64,000 bases of DNA from contig JAZQLI010000002.1 of the NCBI GenBank assembly GCA_045542595.1, positions 1 to 64,000 of the forward strand, read 5' to 3'. Below are positions 49,820 through 60,282 of the stretch, one piece after another. How positions within the stretch are numbered: position 1 is the first letter of the stretch; the number at the start of each line of letters is the position of its first letter. Origin of the DNA: Scatosoma sp045542595 (GTDB taxonomy: Bacteria > Bacillota > Clostridia > Christensenellales > Borkfalkiaceae). The translations under genes were made by a program, and so were the position numbers. The notes below the pieces were generated by a model. The model was not told the origin of the DNA. It worked only from the letters and a program-made list of their open reading frames with translations, and did no database searches.

Positions 49820-51172
49820 ATGAAAGAATTTTTCGACAAGTGCGTAAGCTTTGCCACCGCGCACTGGGAACTGACCGCTATTTTAGCCGTACTGTTGGTG
49901 TTTATCCTTCTTGTAGTGATTATTATCGTTTCCCGTTCGGCTAAAAACCGTAAAGCGAAAAAAGCAGCCGCTGAACTTGCAGCCGCAAAGGAAGCGGAAG
50001 AAAAACGCTTAGCCGAAGAAAAAGCGGCAAAAGAGAAAGCTGCGAAAGAAGCGGAAGAAAAACGTTTGGCAGAAGAAAAAGCGGCAAAAGAGAAAGCCGC
50101 GAAAGAAGCGGAAGAAAAACGCTTAGCGGAAGAAAAGGCCAAAAAGGCTGCGGAAAAGAAAGCCGCTACGCCCAAGAAATCCACCAAGAAAGCCGCCGCT
50201 GAAAAGCAAGAGCCTGCTATAGCGGAAGAAACCGCCGCTACCGAAAAGAAAGAACCTGCTCCTGCACCTGTGCCTACGCCCGCCCCCAAAAAGACGGCGA
50301 AAAAAGCCGCTACGCCTAAAAAAGACGCCGTGTTGTACGACGAATTAAAGGACGCGGAAGAAGAAGATGATATTTGGTACGACGAAAATGAAACGGATAA
50401 AGCCGCAAGATACAGCGGTAAATGGTTAATTTGTCGCGTACTGACGGAAGACCACGCCGAAGAAGAAATGTATTTCTTCGAACTGCACGCTTCCAACGGC
50501 GAAAAATTGTTGTCGAGTGAAGAATACACTTCCTACAACGGTGCACTCCGCGGCATTGAAACGCATAAAGCGAATATTGAAAAGGGCAATTTCAAAATTA
50601 CTCTTTCCAAAAAAGGCGATTATATATTCAAGTTATTAAGCGGTAAAAATATGCTCCTTTGTATGGGCGAACATTACTCCACAAAAACGCGTTGCGAAAG
50701 CGCTATCGAATCGACCAAGCGTTTCGCAAAAACCGCCGTTATCGACGAAAACGTACAAGATTACGTAGTGAAAGTACCCGTAGAAGACGACGCAGAAATT
50801 GAGCCCTTAGCCGAAGGCTACAACGGCAAATGGATTATTAACGCCACCACCGCCCCCGACGGCGAACAGGTATATTATTTCGAGTTGTTTGCCAACAACG
50901 GTGAAAAACTCCTTTCCAGTGAAGAATACACGACGTATATCGGCGCGGTAAACGGCATACATACCCATAAGACGAATATTGAAAAGGGCAATTTCCGTAT
51001 CTCGCTTACCAAGCGCGGCGATTATATCTATAAACTTTTAAACGGCAACGGTCAGCTTTTGTGCCTTGGCGAACATTACAAAACCAAACGCCGCTGTTTA
51101 AACGCTGTAGAATCGGTAAAACGCTTCGCGGCGAACTCCCCCTTGCTCACCGACCAAAAGCATACGAAATAA
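49820..51172 (+). CDS. Membrane-anchored protein with Lys/Glu/Ala repeats and two DUF1508 domains
   Basis: A 450-residue protein. One membrane helix (about 19-39, AILAVLLVFILLVVIIIV) is followed by a charged helix with three near-perfect 19-residue repeats (EAEEKRLAEEKAAKEKAAK), a Pro/Ala/Lys linker, and two related domains (about 194-300 and 335-440). Both domains read GKW...YFFELxAxNGEKLLSSEEYT and GIxTHKxNIEKGNF, the DUF1508 (YegP) signature. Their role is unknown. The helix would hold the domains at the end of a rod. It is a single-gene unit. Confidence 0.82.
   Translation: MKEFFDKCVSFATAHWELTAILAVLLVFILLVVIIIVSRSAKNRKAKKAAAELAAAKEAEEKRLAEEKAAKEKAAKEAEEKRLAEEKAAKEKAAKEAEEKRLAEEKAKKAAEKKAATPKKSTKKAAAEKQEPAIAEETAATEKKEPAPAPVPTPAPKKTAKKAATPKKDAVLYDELKDAEEEDDIWYDENETDKAARYSGKWLICRVLTEDHAEEEMYFFELHASNGEKLLSSEEYTSYNGALRGIETHKANIEKGNFKITLSKKGDYIFKLLSGKNMLLCMGEHYSTKTRCESAIESTKRFAKTAVIDENVQDYVVKVPVEDDAEIEPLAEGYNGKWIINATTAPDGEQVYYFELFANNGEKLLSSEEYTTYIGAVNGIHTHKTNIEKGNFRISLTKRGDYIYKLLNGNGQLLCLGEHYKTKRRCLNAVESVKRFAANSPLLTDQKHTK
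49991..50146 (+). repeat. 57-bp tandem repeat within the coding sequence
   Basis: Units at 49991-50047 and 50048-50104, and a partial one at 50105-50146, each encoding EAEEKRLAEEKAAKEKAAK. DNA identity is high, with a few synonymous changes, so the copy number may vary between strains. Confidence 0.85.
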
Positions 51173-51193
51173 AAGAAAATATCCACCATTCAT

Positions 51194-51227
51194 AAAAAAC
51201 GCGAACCGTGCAGGTTCGCGTTTTTTT
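51194..51227. terminator. Bidirectional terminator after the DUF1508 gene
   Basis: AAAAAACGCGAACC (51194-51207), loop GTGCA, GGTTCGCGTTTTTT (51213-51226). It serves both this gene and the convergent DUF2207 gene. Confidence 0.9.
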
Positions 51228-51255
51228 ATTCCGTTTTGTATTTTGTTTTTATCTT

Positions 51256-53202
<1,947 letters not shown>

Positions 53203-53211
53203 AGCAATACC

Positions 53212-53817
53212 TTAAAAGGATACCTTTACGTTTTTACGTTCTTCCGCGTTATCTAATTCGAAATACGGGCGTTTTTTGTATTCTTCGCCCATACGCGAGC
53301 CAATTAAATTATCAGGGAAATGTTCAAGCTTGGTATTGAACGCTTTCACCGTACCGTTATAATACCGACGTGCGCTTTCCAAGTCTTCTTCAAGGTCTTT
53401 CAGTTGATTTTGTAAATCTAAGAAGTTGGTATTCGCCTTTAAATCGGGATAACTTTCAGCAACTGCCGAGAAGAAAGTACGAAGCGAGCTGCTCATTTGG
53501 TTAGCCGCTTCCATTTTTTCGTCGGGCGTGCTTGCACCAGCAGAGATATTACGCGCCGCTACTACCTTTTGCAACGTTTCGCTTTCGTGTTTAGAATACC
53601 CCTTAACCGTTTCTACAAGGTTGGGGATTAAATCGTATCTCTTTTTCAAATACACGTCGATAGTAGCCCAAGCTTCTTCCAGCTTATTCTTCAAGGTTAC
53701 GAACGCATTTCGCGTACTTATCCACCAAGCGATTACCGCAATGACAAGCACTACGGCAACAATACCGATTACCCAGCCTATCCAGCCGTTATCAGCGGCA
53801 AGTAAAGCATATACCAT
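53212..53817 (-). CDS. lemA: LemA family protein
   Basis: A 201-residue protein with one N-terminal membrane helix (WIGWVIGIVAVVLVIAVIAWWI) and the LemA core: NKLEEAWATIDVYLKKRYDLIPNLVETVKGY, TLQKVVAARN, YPDLKANTNFLDLQNQLKDLEEDLESARRYYNGTVKAFNTKLE and FPDNLIGSRMGEEYKKRPYFE. The domain is a helical bundle facing outside. Role unknown. It heads the lemA-DUF2207 pair and has a consensus promoter. Confidence 0.94.
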   Translation of the reverse strand: MVYALLAADNGWIGWVIGIVAVVLVIAVIAWWISTRNAFVTLKNKLEEAWATIDVYLKKRYDLIPNLVETVKGYSKHESETLQKVVAARNISAGASTPDEKMEAANQMSSSLRTFFSAVAESYPDLKANTNFLDLQNQLKDLEEDLESARRYYNGTVKAFNTKLEHFPDNLIGSRMGEEYKKRPYFELDNAEERKNVKVSF

Positions 53818-53859
53818 AATAACTCTCCTTTGAAAAAAGCTTTTGCTTTTTCCATTTTT

Positions 53860-53888
53860 ATTATACTACGCAAAGCTCGGTTTGTCAA
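53860..53888 (-). promoter_or_regulatory. Sigma-A promoter of lemA-DUF2207
   Basis: On the minus strand TTGACA (53883-53888), 17-nt spacer, TATAAT (53860-53865); full consensus. Confidence 0.85.
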
Positions 53889-53900
53889 TACCTTACTCTA

Positions 53901-53944
53901 AAAAAACAGTCCTTTCTTTGATAAAATCAAGAAAGAACCGTTTC
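53901..53944 (-). terminator. Terminator of the DUF378 gene
   Basis: On the minus strand AACGGTTCTTTCTTGAT, loop, ATCAAAGAAAGGACTGTT, then a run of seven T (53901-53907). The stem has a bulge and mismatches. Confidence 0.6.
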
Positions 53945-53971
53945 TTTTCCGTCTTTTTTAACGGTACGAGG

Positions 53972-54199
53972 TTAATCCGCGCGTCTGTTTTTAAGCCACA
54001 AAACACCGTTGGTGATAATGGGCGAAAGAATTAACCATAACGCCGCGAGTGCAATCAACGTATAGACAATAACCGAACCTACCGTTCTTGCACCGTTGAA
54101 TACGCTGGAAACTAAGTTGAAATCGAAAAAGCCGAAAAGTCCCCAGTTGAGCGCGCCAACGATTACCAAAATATAAGCGATAATGTTTGCAATCAGCAT
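53972..54199 (-). CDS. DUF378 small membrane protein
   Basis: A 75-residue protein with two membrane helices (ANIIAYILVIVGALNWGLFG and SVIVYTLIALAALWLIL) around the conserved ALNWGLFGFFDFNLVSSVF, the DUF378 hallmark. ATG 54199 is chosen because GGAGGG lies 7 nt upstream; the longer frame from 54217 would include that site. It is 43 nt downstream of the lipase-like gene and probably co-transcribed. Function unknown. Confidence 0.88.
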   Translation of the reverse strand: MLIANIIAYILVIVGALNWGLFGFFDFNLVSSVFNGARTVGSVIVYTLIALAALWLILSPIITNGVLWLKNRRAD

Positions 54200-54241
54200 A
54201 TTTTTTCCCTCCTGCAAACAGTATGGTCGGCTTTTGGGGAT

Positions 54242-55156
54242 TTATACTTCGCTATTTAAAAATGTAAGCAAATCTTGCATTACCGCTTCACCGCCGATAT
54301 CGTTGAATATTTCGTGCCGCAATTTGGGATACAATTTCGACGTTACGTTTTTGTAGCCCACCCGTTTCATATCTTCTACCGACGCGCGCCATTTTTTCTC
54401 ATTGACAAGCACGGCATCATCACTGCCTGAAACGAAAAATATAGGCAAGTTAGGGTTTTCCACTTGATAATTCTTTTTGCGATAAGTATCGCGCATAAGC
54501 TTAAAGAGATTTTCATAACCGTTTGCGGAAAAATGTACTTTTCCTTTGGGGTGCGTGATAAACTTTTCAATATTCTCCCTGTTACGGCTTAACCAGTTAC
54601 TTGGTCCTTCTTCTTTAAAACGCTCGTTTCCCTTGCCCGTAGAAAGGTAGGCAAGCATTTTACTTTTATATCTTTCGCCGCGAAACAGTTGTACGGTTTT
54701 AGAAAGTAAAATTGCCGCCCCAACTAAGGGATTACGGCTTGGAGAACCGCAAATTATCGCCTTATCCACAAGCGTATCGTATTTTTGTAAATAGCACCGC
54801 GCTATCATCGAACCCATACTATGCCCAAATAAATATACGGGTAAATTAGGATATTTTTCTTGCATATAACGGGTAATACGCGCCGCGTCTTCCACTACGG
54901 CTTTCCCCGATTTTTCGTAGAAATATCCCCTGTCCTTTTCTTCTTTTACACTATCGCCGTGTCCGCGATGGTCATGACAAACGACGAGATATCCGTGCTC
55001 CGCAAAAAAGCGCATAAAATCTTCATAGCGTTCTTTAAATTCACACATACCGTGTAAAATTTGTAAAATCGCTTTCGGGTTTTGCGGAATCATCATAACG
55101 CCGTGTAAAGGAAGTCCGTCAAATTGCGATTGTACAATAAAATTTTCCGTTTGCAT
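54242..55156 (-). CDS. Alpha/beta hydrolase, monoacylglycerol lipase-like
   Basis: Serine hydrolase acting probably on monoacylglycerols or lysophospholipids in the cytoplasm. From ATG 55156 (AAGGAG upstream) it has 304 residues. LQILHGMCEFKERYEDFMRFFAEHGYLVVCHDHRGHGDS includes the oxyanion region, LFGHSMGSMIARCYL holds the nucleophile elbow with Ser, GSDDAVL the Asp and KLYPKLRHEIFND the His. All triad residues are therefore present. No signal peptide. Confidence 0.88.
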   Translation of the reverse strand: MQTENFIVQSQFDGLPLHGVMMIPQNPKAILQILHGMCEFKERYEDFMRFFAEHGYLVVCHDHRGHGDSVKEEKDRGYFYEKSGKAVVEDAARITRYMQEKYPNLPVYLFGHSMGSMIARCYLQKYDTLVDKAIICGSPSRNPLVGAAILLSKTVQLFRGERYKSKMLAYLSTGKGNERFKEEGPSNWLSRNRENIEKFITHPKGKVHFSANGYENLFKLMRDTYRKKNYQVENPNLPIFFVSGSDDAVLVNEKKWRASVEDMKRVGYKNVTSKLYPKLRHEIFNDIGGEAVMQDLLTFLNSEV

Positions 55157-55216
55157 AGGATACTCCTTATAGATTTTTAACTTTGTTGTACCGCCCAAGT
55201 TACATCAACCGAAGTA

Positions 55217-55337
55217 AAACGGTTTAGATGCGAGTAGTTCAAGGAGAACGCGGCTTTTTCGAAAGGAGCGTACTTAGCGTACGCGACCGAGAAAAAACGC
55301 AAGTTCGACGAAGAAATACGACGTATATAAAGCGTTT
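55217..55337 (+). repeat. MITE-like dispersed repeat, copy B
   Basis: AAACGGTTTA (55217-55226) and TAAAGCGTTT (55328-55337) at the ends, core GCGTAC-TTAGC-GTACGC (from 55268), and shared words with copy A (GGTTTAGAT, CAAGG, GGAGCGTACTT, GACGTATATAAA). Same orientation as copy A. The right end overlaps the stop codon of the ABC gene by one base. Confidence 0.75.
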
Positions 55338-58231
55338 TACTCTGTGCGGAGCGCAATAACCGGGTCCTTCTTCGCCGCCGCGTTGGCAGGAATTAAACCG
55401 CTGATAAGGGTAAGAACCACACTGATTGCCACCATAATTGCCGCGGACGTAACGGGTAACGACGCCAACGTTGCAATGCCTGTTAACGACGCCAAAATAG
55501 CGTTGACAATTACGCACAAACCGTAACATACCGCTACACCGAACAAGCCCGACGTTAAGCCGATAATAAACGTTTCGGCATTGAACAGGTTTTTAATATC
55601 CTTTTTGCGTGCCCCAAGCGAACGCAATACACCGATTTCTTTGGTACGTTCTACTACGGATACGTAGGTAATAATACCTATCATTACCGACGACACCACA
55701 AGGGATATGGACGTAAACGCTACCAAAACGTAGGTAATTGCATTCAAAATACCGCCGATAAGCGAAGTGAGTGTTTTTACCGTATCGTTATAATTGACCA
55801 TTTTCGCTTTTTCTTCTTCGATATTTTCGTCAAATTGTGCGTTCCAAGCGTCTAAATACGCCGCCAGCGCGTCCTTCGCCTCAAACGTAGCCGTATAAAT
55901 GGAAATACCGCTGATTTCGTCGCTTGCACCCACCGTTTGCAGCGCCGACGTCGCATCTAACAAATAATACGCGCCCGATACCGCTACCTGCCCCATATTG
56001 CCGTCGATTTTTCTATAATATATCGCTACTTCTTCACACGCAGGACGGGAATAGAGTTTCACCCCAAACACTTCTTCCGTACCCGGCGTGAACCCGTCGG
56101 TAATCGCTTTGGATATTACCGAATTTTTATTCGCTTGAATGTAGTTTAATTCCAACTCTTCCGTGATATTTAAACCGTTGGAAAGACAGCCGTAACTCAA
56201 TTCGTCCTTCAGCCGCAAAATAGCGGAAACCTTTACCTGCGTACCTTTGGAAACGTCTTGTAAATTGCTTTCAAATTCCGTCTTCGTGAAAATACCGTCG
56301 TCTACGTATGCAAACGGCGCAGTTGCTTCCGCCGCCGTATACACCGCGTCGTTGTTGGCAAGGAAATATTGTTTTTGCAATACTTCTTCAAAATCAACGC
56401 TAAGCGTTTGTTTCTTTTCTTCGTCGAACAAGCTTAAAAATTCCTTTTCGGGAATAAAACCGAGTTGTGCCAAAGTTAAATCGAACATCTCGTTATTGCC
56501 GCCGATAACCAGCACCGCTTCGTTGGCTTGCGTAGGCCATTCCCCTGCGAGTTTATCGTACTGGCTTTGAATATAATTTAAACTGCCTTCCTTTTGCATA
56601 TCCGACGTACCGGGCATTTTCCCGATAACGCTGGGCAAATAATCGACTAAATAATCGATTTGTGCATACTGCGAATTCATCATAGAAAGCTTCGTTTTAT
56701 ACGTTTGCTTTATCGAAGCCAAAGAGCGGTATTCTTCGGTGGGCGTACTCCCTTCCACCACGCCGCCGAGCGTTACGGGCGTATATATTTTGGAAAAGAC
56801 GTTCATTCCGTAATCGTACTGCATAGCGGTGTACATAGATTCGTCCATATTCTCGATATATTCGATATAACTGCCATCGCCGCGCGATAAATCGTTGGTG
56901 AGCGTCATACCTTGCGCAAGGTTCGTCAACACCGAGTTGACGTATACCTTATCATCTAAACGGTCCATATCGGGCAAATCTTCCACCGACACCATTTTAT
57001 CCATAATGGTATTCATATCCACACTAGATTTACTTATCGTAATGGGGTACGCCGAAAGCATATCTTCCTGCGTTTTTAAAATATAATTATTAAACCCGTT
57101 AGAAAGCGCCAACACCAAGCATACGCTGATAATACCGATACTCCCGGCAACGGACGTAAGCGTAGTACGCCCTTTTTTGGAGAGTAGGTTGCGCGCACTC
57201 AGCCCAAGCGACGTTTTAAAGGACATAGAAGAGCGTTCTTTCTTTTCCTGCTTACGCGACTGCTTTGCCGCCGTTTTATTCGCTTTTTTCGCCGCACGGA
57301 GTTGTTTTCGAGTGAGCACTTCTTCCCTTTCTTGCGGCTTTTTATAATATTTTACGCGCTTGCCGATTTTGAATACGTTATTACAGTGCGGACAGGTAAA
57401 ATTCCCTTCCGCAATTTTTCCGTTCTCTTCCACCGTAACCGTTTCCCCGCAATACGGGCAGGGCATATTCCTTTGTATGCGCGTTTCCACCGTGGCGTTT
57501 TGCGGTACGTTGGCTAAGTCGATCGGCTGCAAAACCACGCCTTCTTCTTCGCCGTAATACGGGTTACTGTCCGAAATGACAAGTCCGTCCTGTAAACGCA
57601 CGATACGCGAAGAATATTCTTCCGCGATTTCGGGATTGTGCGTAACCATAATAACCAAGCGTTCGCCCGCGATTTCACGAATGAGTTCCATAATTTGAAT
57701 ACTCGTCGTGGTATCGAGCGCACCCGTCGGTTCGTCCGCGAGTAAAATTTCAGGATTATTAACCAGCGCGCGCGCAATGGCAACGCGTTGCATTTGTCCG
57801 CCCGAAAGTTGGTTGGGGCGCTTGTGCAATTCCGCTTGCAAACCTACTTTATAAAGCGCTTCTTCCGCGCGACGGCGACGTTCCGACTTGGATATCCCTG
57901 CAATGGTGAGTGCAAGCTCTACGTTGCCAAGTACCGTTTGGTGAGGAATTAGGTTATACGATTGAAAGACAAAGCCGATACGGTGATTTCTATAAACGTC
58001 CCAGTCGCGGTCTTTATAATCCTTTGTGGAAATACCGTTGATAACAAGATCGCCCGAAGTGTAGTGGTCTAAGCCACCGATAATATTGAGTAGAGTAGTT
58101 TTACCGCAGCCGGAGGCGCCGAGAATGGAAACGAACTCGTTTTTTCTAAAACGGAGCGACACGCCCTTAAGTGCGTGTACCGTATTGTTTGCCGCAACGT
58201 AATCTTTTTTGACGTTTTTTAACTGTAACAT
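55337..58231 (-). CDS. MacB/FtsX-type ABC ATPase-permease fusion with internal zinc ribbon
   Basis: A 964-residue protein. Residues 1-225 are a LolD/MacB-like ATPase (Walker A GASGCGKTTLL at 38-48, signature LSGGQMQRVAIARA, Walker B ILLADEPTGALD). Cys258, 261, 280 and 283 (CPYC and CPHC) then form a zinc ribbon, followed by a Lys-rich linker. The FtsX-type permease starts near 345 with SARNLLSKKGRTTLTSVAGSIGI, has a large outer domain of about 400 residues, three C-terminal membrane helices and the end AAAKKDPVIALRTE. MacB-type proteins act in export or stress sensing rather than import. Co-transcribed with MarR. Confidence 0.88.
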   Translation of the reverse strand: MLQLKNVKKDYVAANNTVHALKGVSLRFRKNEFVSILGASGCGKTTLLNIIGGLDHYTSGDLVINGISTKDYKDRDWDVYRNHRIGFVFQSYNLIPHQTVLGNVELALTIAGISKSERRRRAEEALYKVGLQAELHKRPNQLSGGQMQRVAIARALVNNPEILLADEPTGALDTTTSIQIMELIREIAGERLVIMVTHNPEIAEEYSSRIVRLQDGLVISDSNPYYGEEEGVVLQPIDLANVPQNATVETRIQRNMPCPYCGETVTVEENGKIAEGNFTCPHCNNVFKIGKRVKYYKKPQEREEVLTRKQLRAAKKANKTAAKQSRKQEKKERSSMSFKTSLGLSARNLLSKKGRTTLTSVAGSIGIISVCLVLALSNGFNNYILKTQEDMLSAYPITISKSSVDMNTIMDKMVSVEDLPDMDRLDDKVYVNSVLTNLAQGMTLTNDLSRGDGSYIEYIENMDESMYTAMQYDYGMNVFSKIYTPVTLGGVVEGSTPTEEYRSLASIKQTYKTKLSMMNSQYAQIDYLVDYLPSVIGKMPGTSDMQKEGSLNYIQSQYDKLAGEWPTQANEAVLVIGGNNEMFDLTLAQLGFIPEKEFLSLFDEEKKQTLSVDFEEVLQKQYFLANNDAVYTAAEATAPFAYVDDGIFTKTEFESNLQDVSKGTQVKVSAILRLKDELSYGCLSNGLNITEELELNYIQANKNSVISKAITDGFTPGTEEVFGVKLYSRPACEEVAIYYRKIDGNMGQVAVSGAYYLLDATSALQTVGASDEISGISIYTATFEAKDALAAYLDAWNAQFDENIEEEKAKMVNYNDTVKTLTSLIGGILNAITYVLVAFTSISLVVSSVMIGIITYVSVVERTKEIGVLRSLGARKKDIKNLFNAETFIIGLTSGLFGVAVCYGLCVIVNAILASLTGIATLASLPVTSAAIMVAISVVLTLISGLIPANAAAKKDPVIALRTE

Positions 58232-58255
58232 AGTTTTAACCCCTTTCGGTTGACT

Positions 58256-58750
58256 TTATTTCTTTTTTGCTCTTTTTAATTTATTTTGGGTAAGCGTATT
58301 AAATTCGTCGAACAACGAACAAAGCGTGTTGAATTTTTCTTCTCCGAATTCGGCAATCACATTCCCTACGAATTGTAAAACGGACTGCAAATCTTCTTTA
58401 TACATATTGATAATATCGTCCGTTAATTCGATATACGCTATTTTTTTATCCGTTTTATCGGGCACGCGTTTTAATACGCCGCGGCCTTCTAAGCGGTTGA
58501 CGATTTGGGATATCGCCGAACGGGTTACCCCCAAAAGTTTTGCAATTTGCGTGGAAATAAGCCGTTTGTTTTCACATTTGGCAAGCAACACCTCTCTAAT
58601 CATACGAAGCTCGGTATTATTAAAATGTGCACCCTTTTCCACTACAATCATATTTTCCCTATTTCTAAGCAAGGAAAACAGTTTTATCAAATACGTTTCT
58701 TTCTCTGCGTCTATTTTCAAAAAATCGTTCTTCTTTTCTTGGATTGCCAT
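58256..58750 (-). CDS. MarR-family transcriptional regulator
   Basis: A 164-residue winged-helix regulator. The DNA-binding part runs from about residue 45: LRMIREVLLAKCENKRLISTQIAKLLGVTRSAISQIVNRLEGRGVLKRVPDKTDKKIAYIELT, ending with helices for dimerisation. ATG 58750 is chosen because AAAGGAG is 9 nt upstream. It is 24 nt upstream of the ABC fusion and likely controls both genes. The promoter has the direct or inverted TTGT/ACAA words nearby that could be its operator. Confidence 0.9.
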   Translation of the reverse strand: MAIQEKKNDFLKIDAEKETYLIKLFSLLRNRENMIVVEKGAHFNNTELRMIREVLLAKCENKRLISTQIAKLLGVTRSAISQIVNRLEGRGVLKRVPDKTDKKIAYIELTDDIINMYKEDLQSVLQFVGNVIAEFGEEKFNTLCSLFDEFNTLTQNKLKRAKKK

Positions 58751-58781
58751 ACTGTTTTTCTCCTTTTGTTTTTTCGATATC

Positions 58782-58811
58782 ATTATAAAACCGCCAAACG
58801 GAATTTGTCAA
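58782..58811 (-). promoter_or_regulatory. Sigma-A promoter of the MarR-ABC unit
   Basis: On the minus strand TTGACA (58806-58811), 18-nt spacer, TATAAT (58782-58787). Upstream TTGTTATCAACTTGACAA overlaps the -35 and may hold an imperfect operator. Confidence 0.75.
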
Positions 58812-58891
58812 GTTGATAACAAGAAAAATTAAACGATTTCACTGTTTTTTCATTTTCCTGCACTTTTAAAGGGTTTTCTTTGTCGAAAAAC

Positions 58892-58920
58892 TTGTCAAAC
58901 GCCTAAAAAAATGTTACAAT
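58892..58920 (+). promoter_or_regulatory. Promoter of the plus-strand M18 aminopeptidase gene
   Basis: TTGTCA (58892-58897), 17-nt spacer, TACAAT (58915-58920) with TGT before it; 31 nt before the ATG. Confidence 0.7.
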
Positions 58921-58951
58921 AAAGAAGAAAAATATATCAAGGGGTTTTGCT

Positions 58952-60217
58952 ATGCAAGCATTAACACAATTTTTGAACGATTCCCTTTCCGCGCATCACG
59001 CCGTAGAAAACGCACAGGATTTTCTCCTTAGCAACGGTTTTATTTCCCTTTCCGAACGGGAAGACTGGTCGCTTTCTCAAGGCGGAAAATATTTCGTAAA
59101 GCGCGGCGCTTCGCTTATCGCCTTTACCGTCGGCGCGCCCGATACCTTTTCGTATAAAATTGTGGCGTCGCACGTCGATTCTCCCTGTCTTAAAATTAAA
59201 GAAAACCCCGTAAAAACCGCTTTCGGGTGTTCTACTCTTAACGTGGAAGCGTACGGCGGCGGCATTTGGTATTCCTTCTTTGACCGACCGCTTAAAATTG
59301 CAGGTAGAGTGGTGAAAAACGAAAACGGACGTATCTGTTCGCAAAACGTAGTTGCGCCCTTTACGGTTACCATACCTTCCCTTGCCATTCATTTAAACCG
59401 CGACGCCAACGAAGGTTTTTCCGTCAATAAACAAATTGATTTATTGCCGCTTATTGGAGAAAATATTACACACGAAGAATTTATCCGCGCCGTATGCGGC
59501 GAAGACGTTTCTTCTTACGATTTATACGTAGTAAGCGCGCAAGACGCGTACTCTTTCGGTGTCCATAACGAATTTTTAGCTTCGCCGCGCTTGGATAATT
59601 TAACAAGCGTATACGCTTCGTTGCAAGCGCTTATCTCTCACGCGGATAGCGACGGCGTGTGCGTTGCCGCCCTTTTCAACCGCGAAGAAATAGGCAGTAC
59701 GGGCAGCGAAGGCGCTAGCGGCGATTTCTTAGAGCATACGTTGCGGCGCGTTGCTTATGCACTCCGTTTTGACGATTTAGAATTTTACAAGGCAATGGCT
59801 TCTTCTTTCTTGGTTTCCGTAGATAACGCGCACGCCAAACACCCCAACCATCCCGAAAAAGCCGACCCAACCAACCAAACGCTTTTGGGCGGCGGTATTG
59901 CCGTAAAAGCACACGCAAGCGGCGCGTATGCCACTGACGGAATGTCAGCCGCCGTGATAAAGGGCGTGTTTGACAAGGCAGGCGTAAAACATCAAAATTA
60001 TTTCAACCGTTCGGATATGCGCAGCGGCTCTACGCTCGGCGTGTGCTCGCTTTCGCGTTTGGGTATGCAAGGCGTGGATATCGGTTTAGCACAGCTTGCT
60101 ATGCACTCCGCTTGCGAATGCTTTGCCAAATCGGACTATGCCGAGCTGGTAAACGGCTTGACGGCGTTCTATTCGTCCAATTTGATTTTTGACGAAGACG
60201 GCTGTACGTTGCGCTAA
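58952..60217 (+). CDS. apeB: M18 family aminopeptidase (ApeB-like)
   Basis: Zinc aminopeptidase removing N-terminal, often acidic, residues from peptides in the cytoplasm. The 421 residues contain the first metal His in KIVASHVDSPCLKIKENP, the PSLAIHLNRDANEGF segment, ALFNREEIGSTGSEGASGDFLE with catalytic Glu pair, and the late metal-binding region (SVDNAHAKHPNHPEKADP, and MHSACE). AAGGGG precedes the ATG. A second M18 gene converges on it, separated by a 13-bp hairpin terminator. Confidence 0.93.
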   Translation: MQALTQFLNDSLSAHHAVENAQDFLLSNGFISLSEREDWSLSQGGKYFVKRGASLIAFTVGAPDTFSYKIVASHVDSPCLKIKENPVKTAFGCSTLNVEAYGGGIWYSFFDRPLKIAGRVVKNENGRICSQNVVAPFTVTIPSLAIHLNRDANEGFSVNKQIDLLPLIGENITHEEFIRAVCGEDVSSYDLYVVSAQDAYSFGVHNEFLASPRLDNLTSVYASLQALISHADSDGVCVAALFNREEIGSTGSEGASGDFLEHTLRRVAYALRFDDLEFYKAMASSFLVSVDNAHAKHPNHPEKADPTNQTLLGGGIAVKAHASGAYATDGMSAAVIKGVFDKAGVKHQNYFNRSDMRSGSTLGVCSLSRLGMQGVDIGLAQLAMHSACECFAKSDYAELVNGLTAFYSSNLIFDEDGCTLR

Positions 60218-60237
60218 TTTTTAACTTTTATAAAATG

Positions 60238-60273
60238 CAAGCGGCAAACCTTATCGGTTTGCCGCTTGTTTTT
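60238..60273. terminator. Bidirectional terminator between the two aminopeptidase genes
   Basis: CAAGCGGCAAACC (60238-60250), loop TTATC, GGTTTGCCGCTTG (60256-60268), then TTTTT. Perfect 13-bp stem. Confidence 0.85.
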
Positions 60274-60282
60274 GTTTGTTGC

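Noticed and set aside
49991..50146. CRISPR-like array
   Set aside because: The 57-bp units are contiguous without spacers and keep one reading frame coding for a repeated helix.
49786..50529. 247-codon Ser/Ala/Phe-rich frame antisense to the DUF1508 gene
   Set aside because: It mirrors the Lys/Glu/Ala repeats on the other strand and has no plausible domain.
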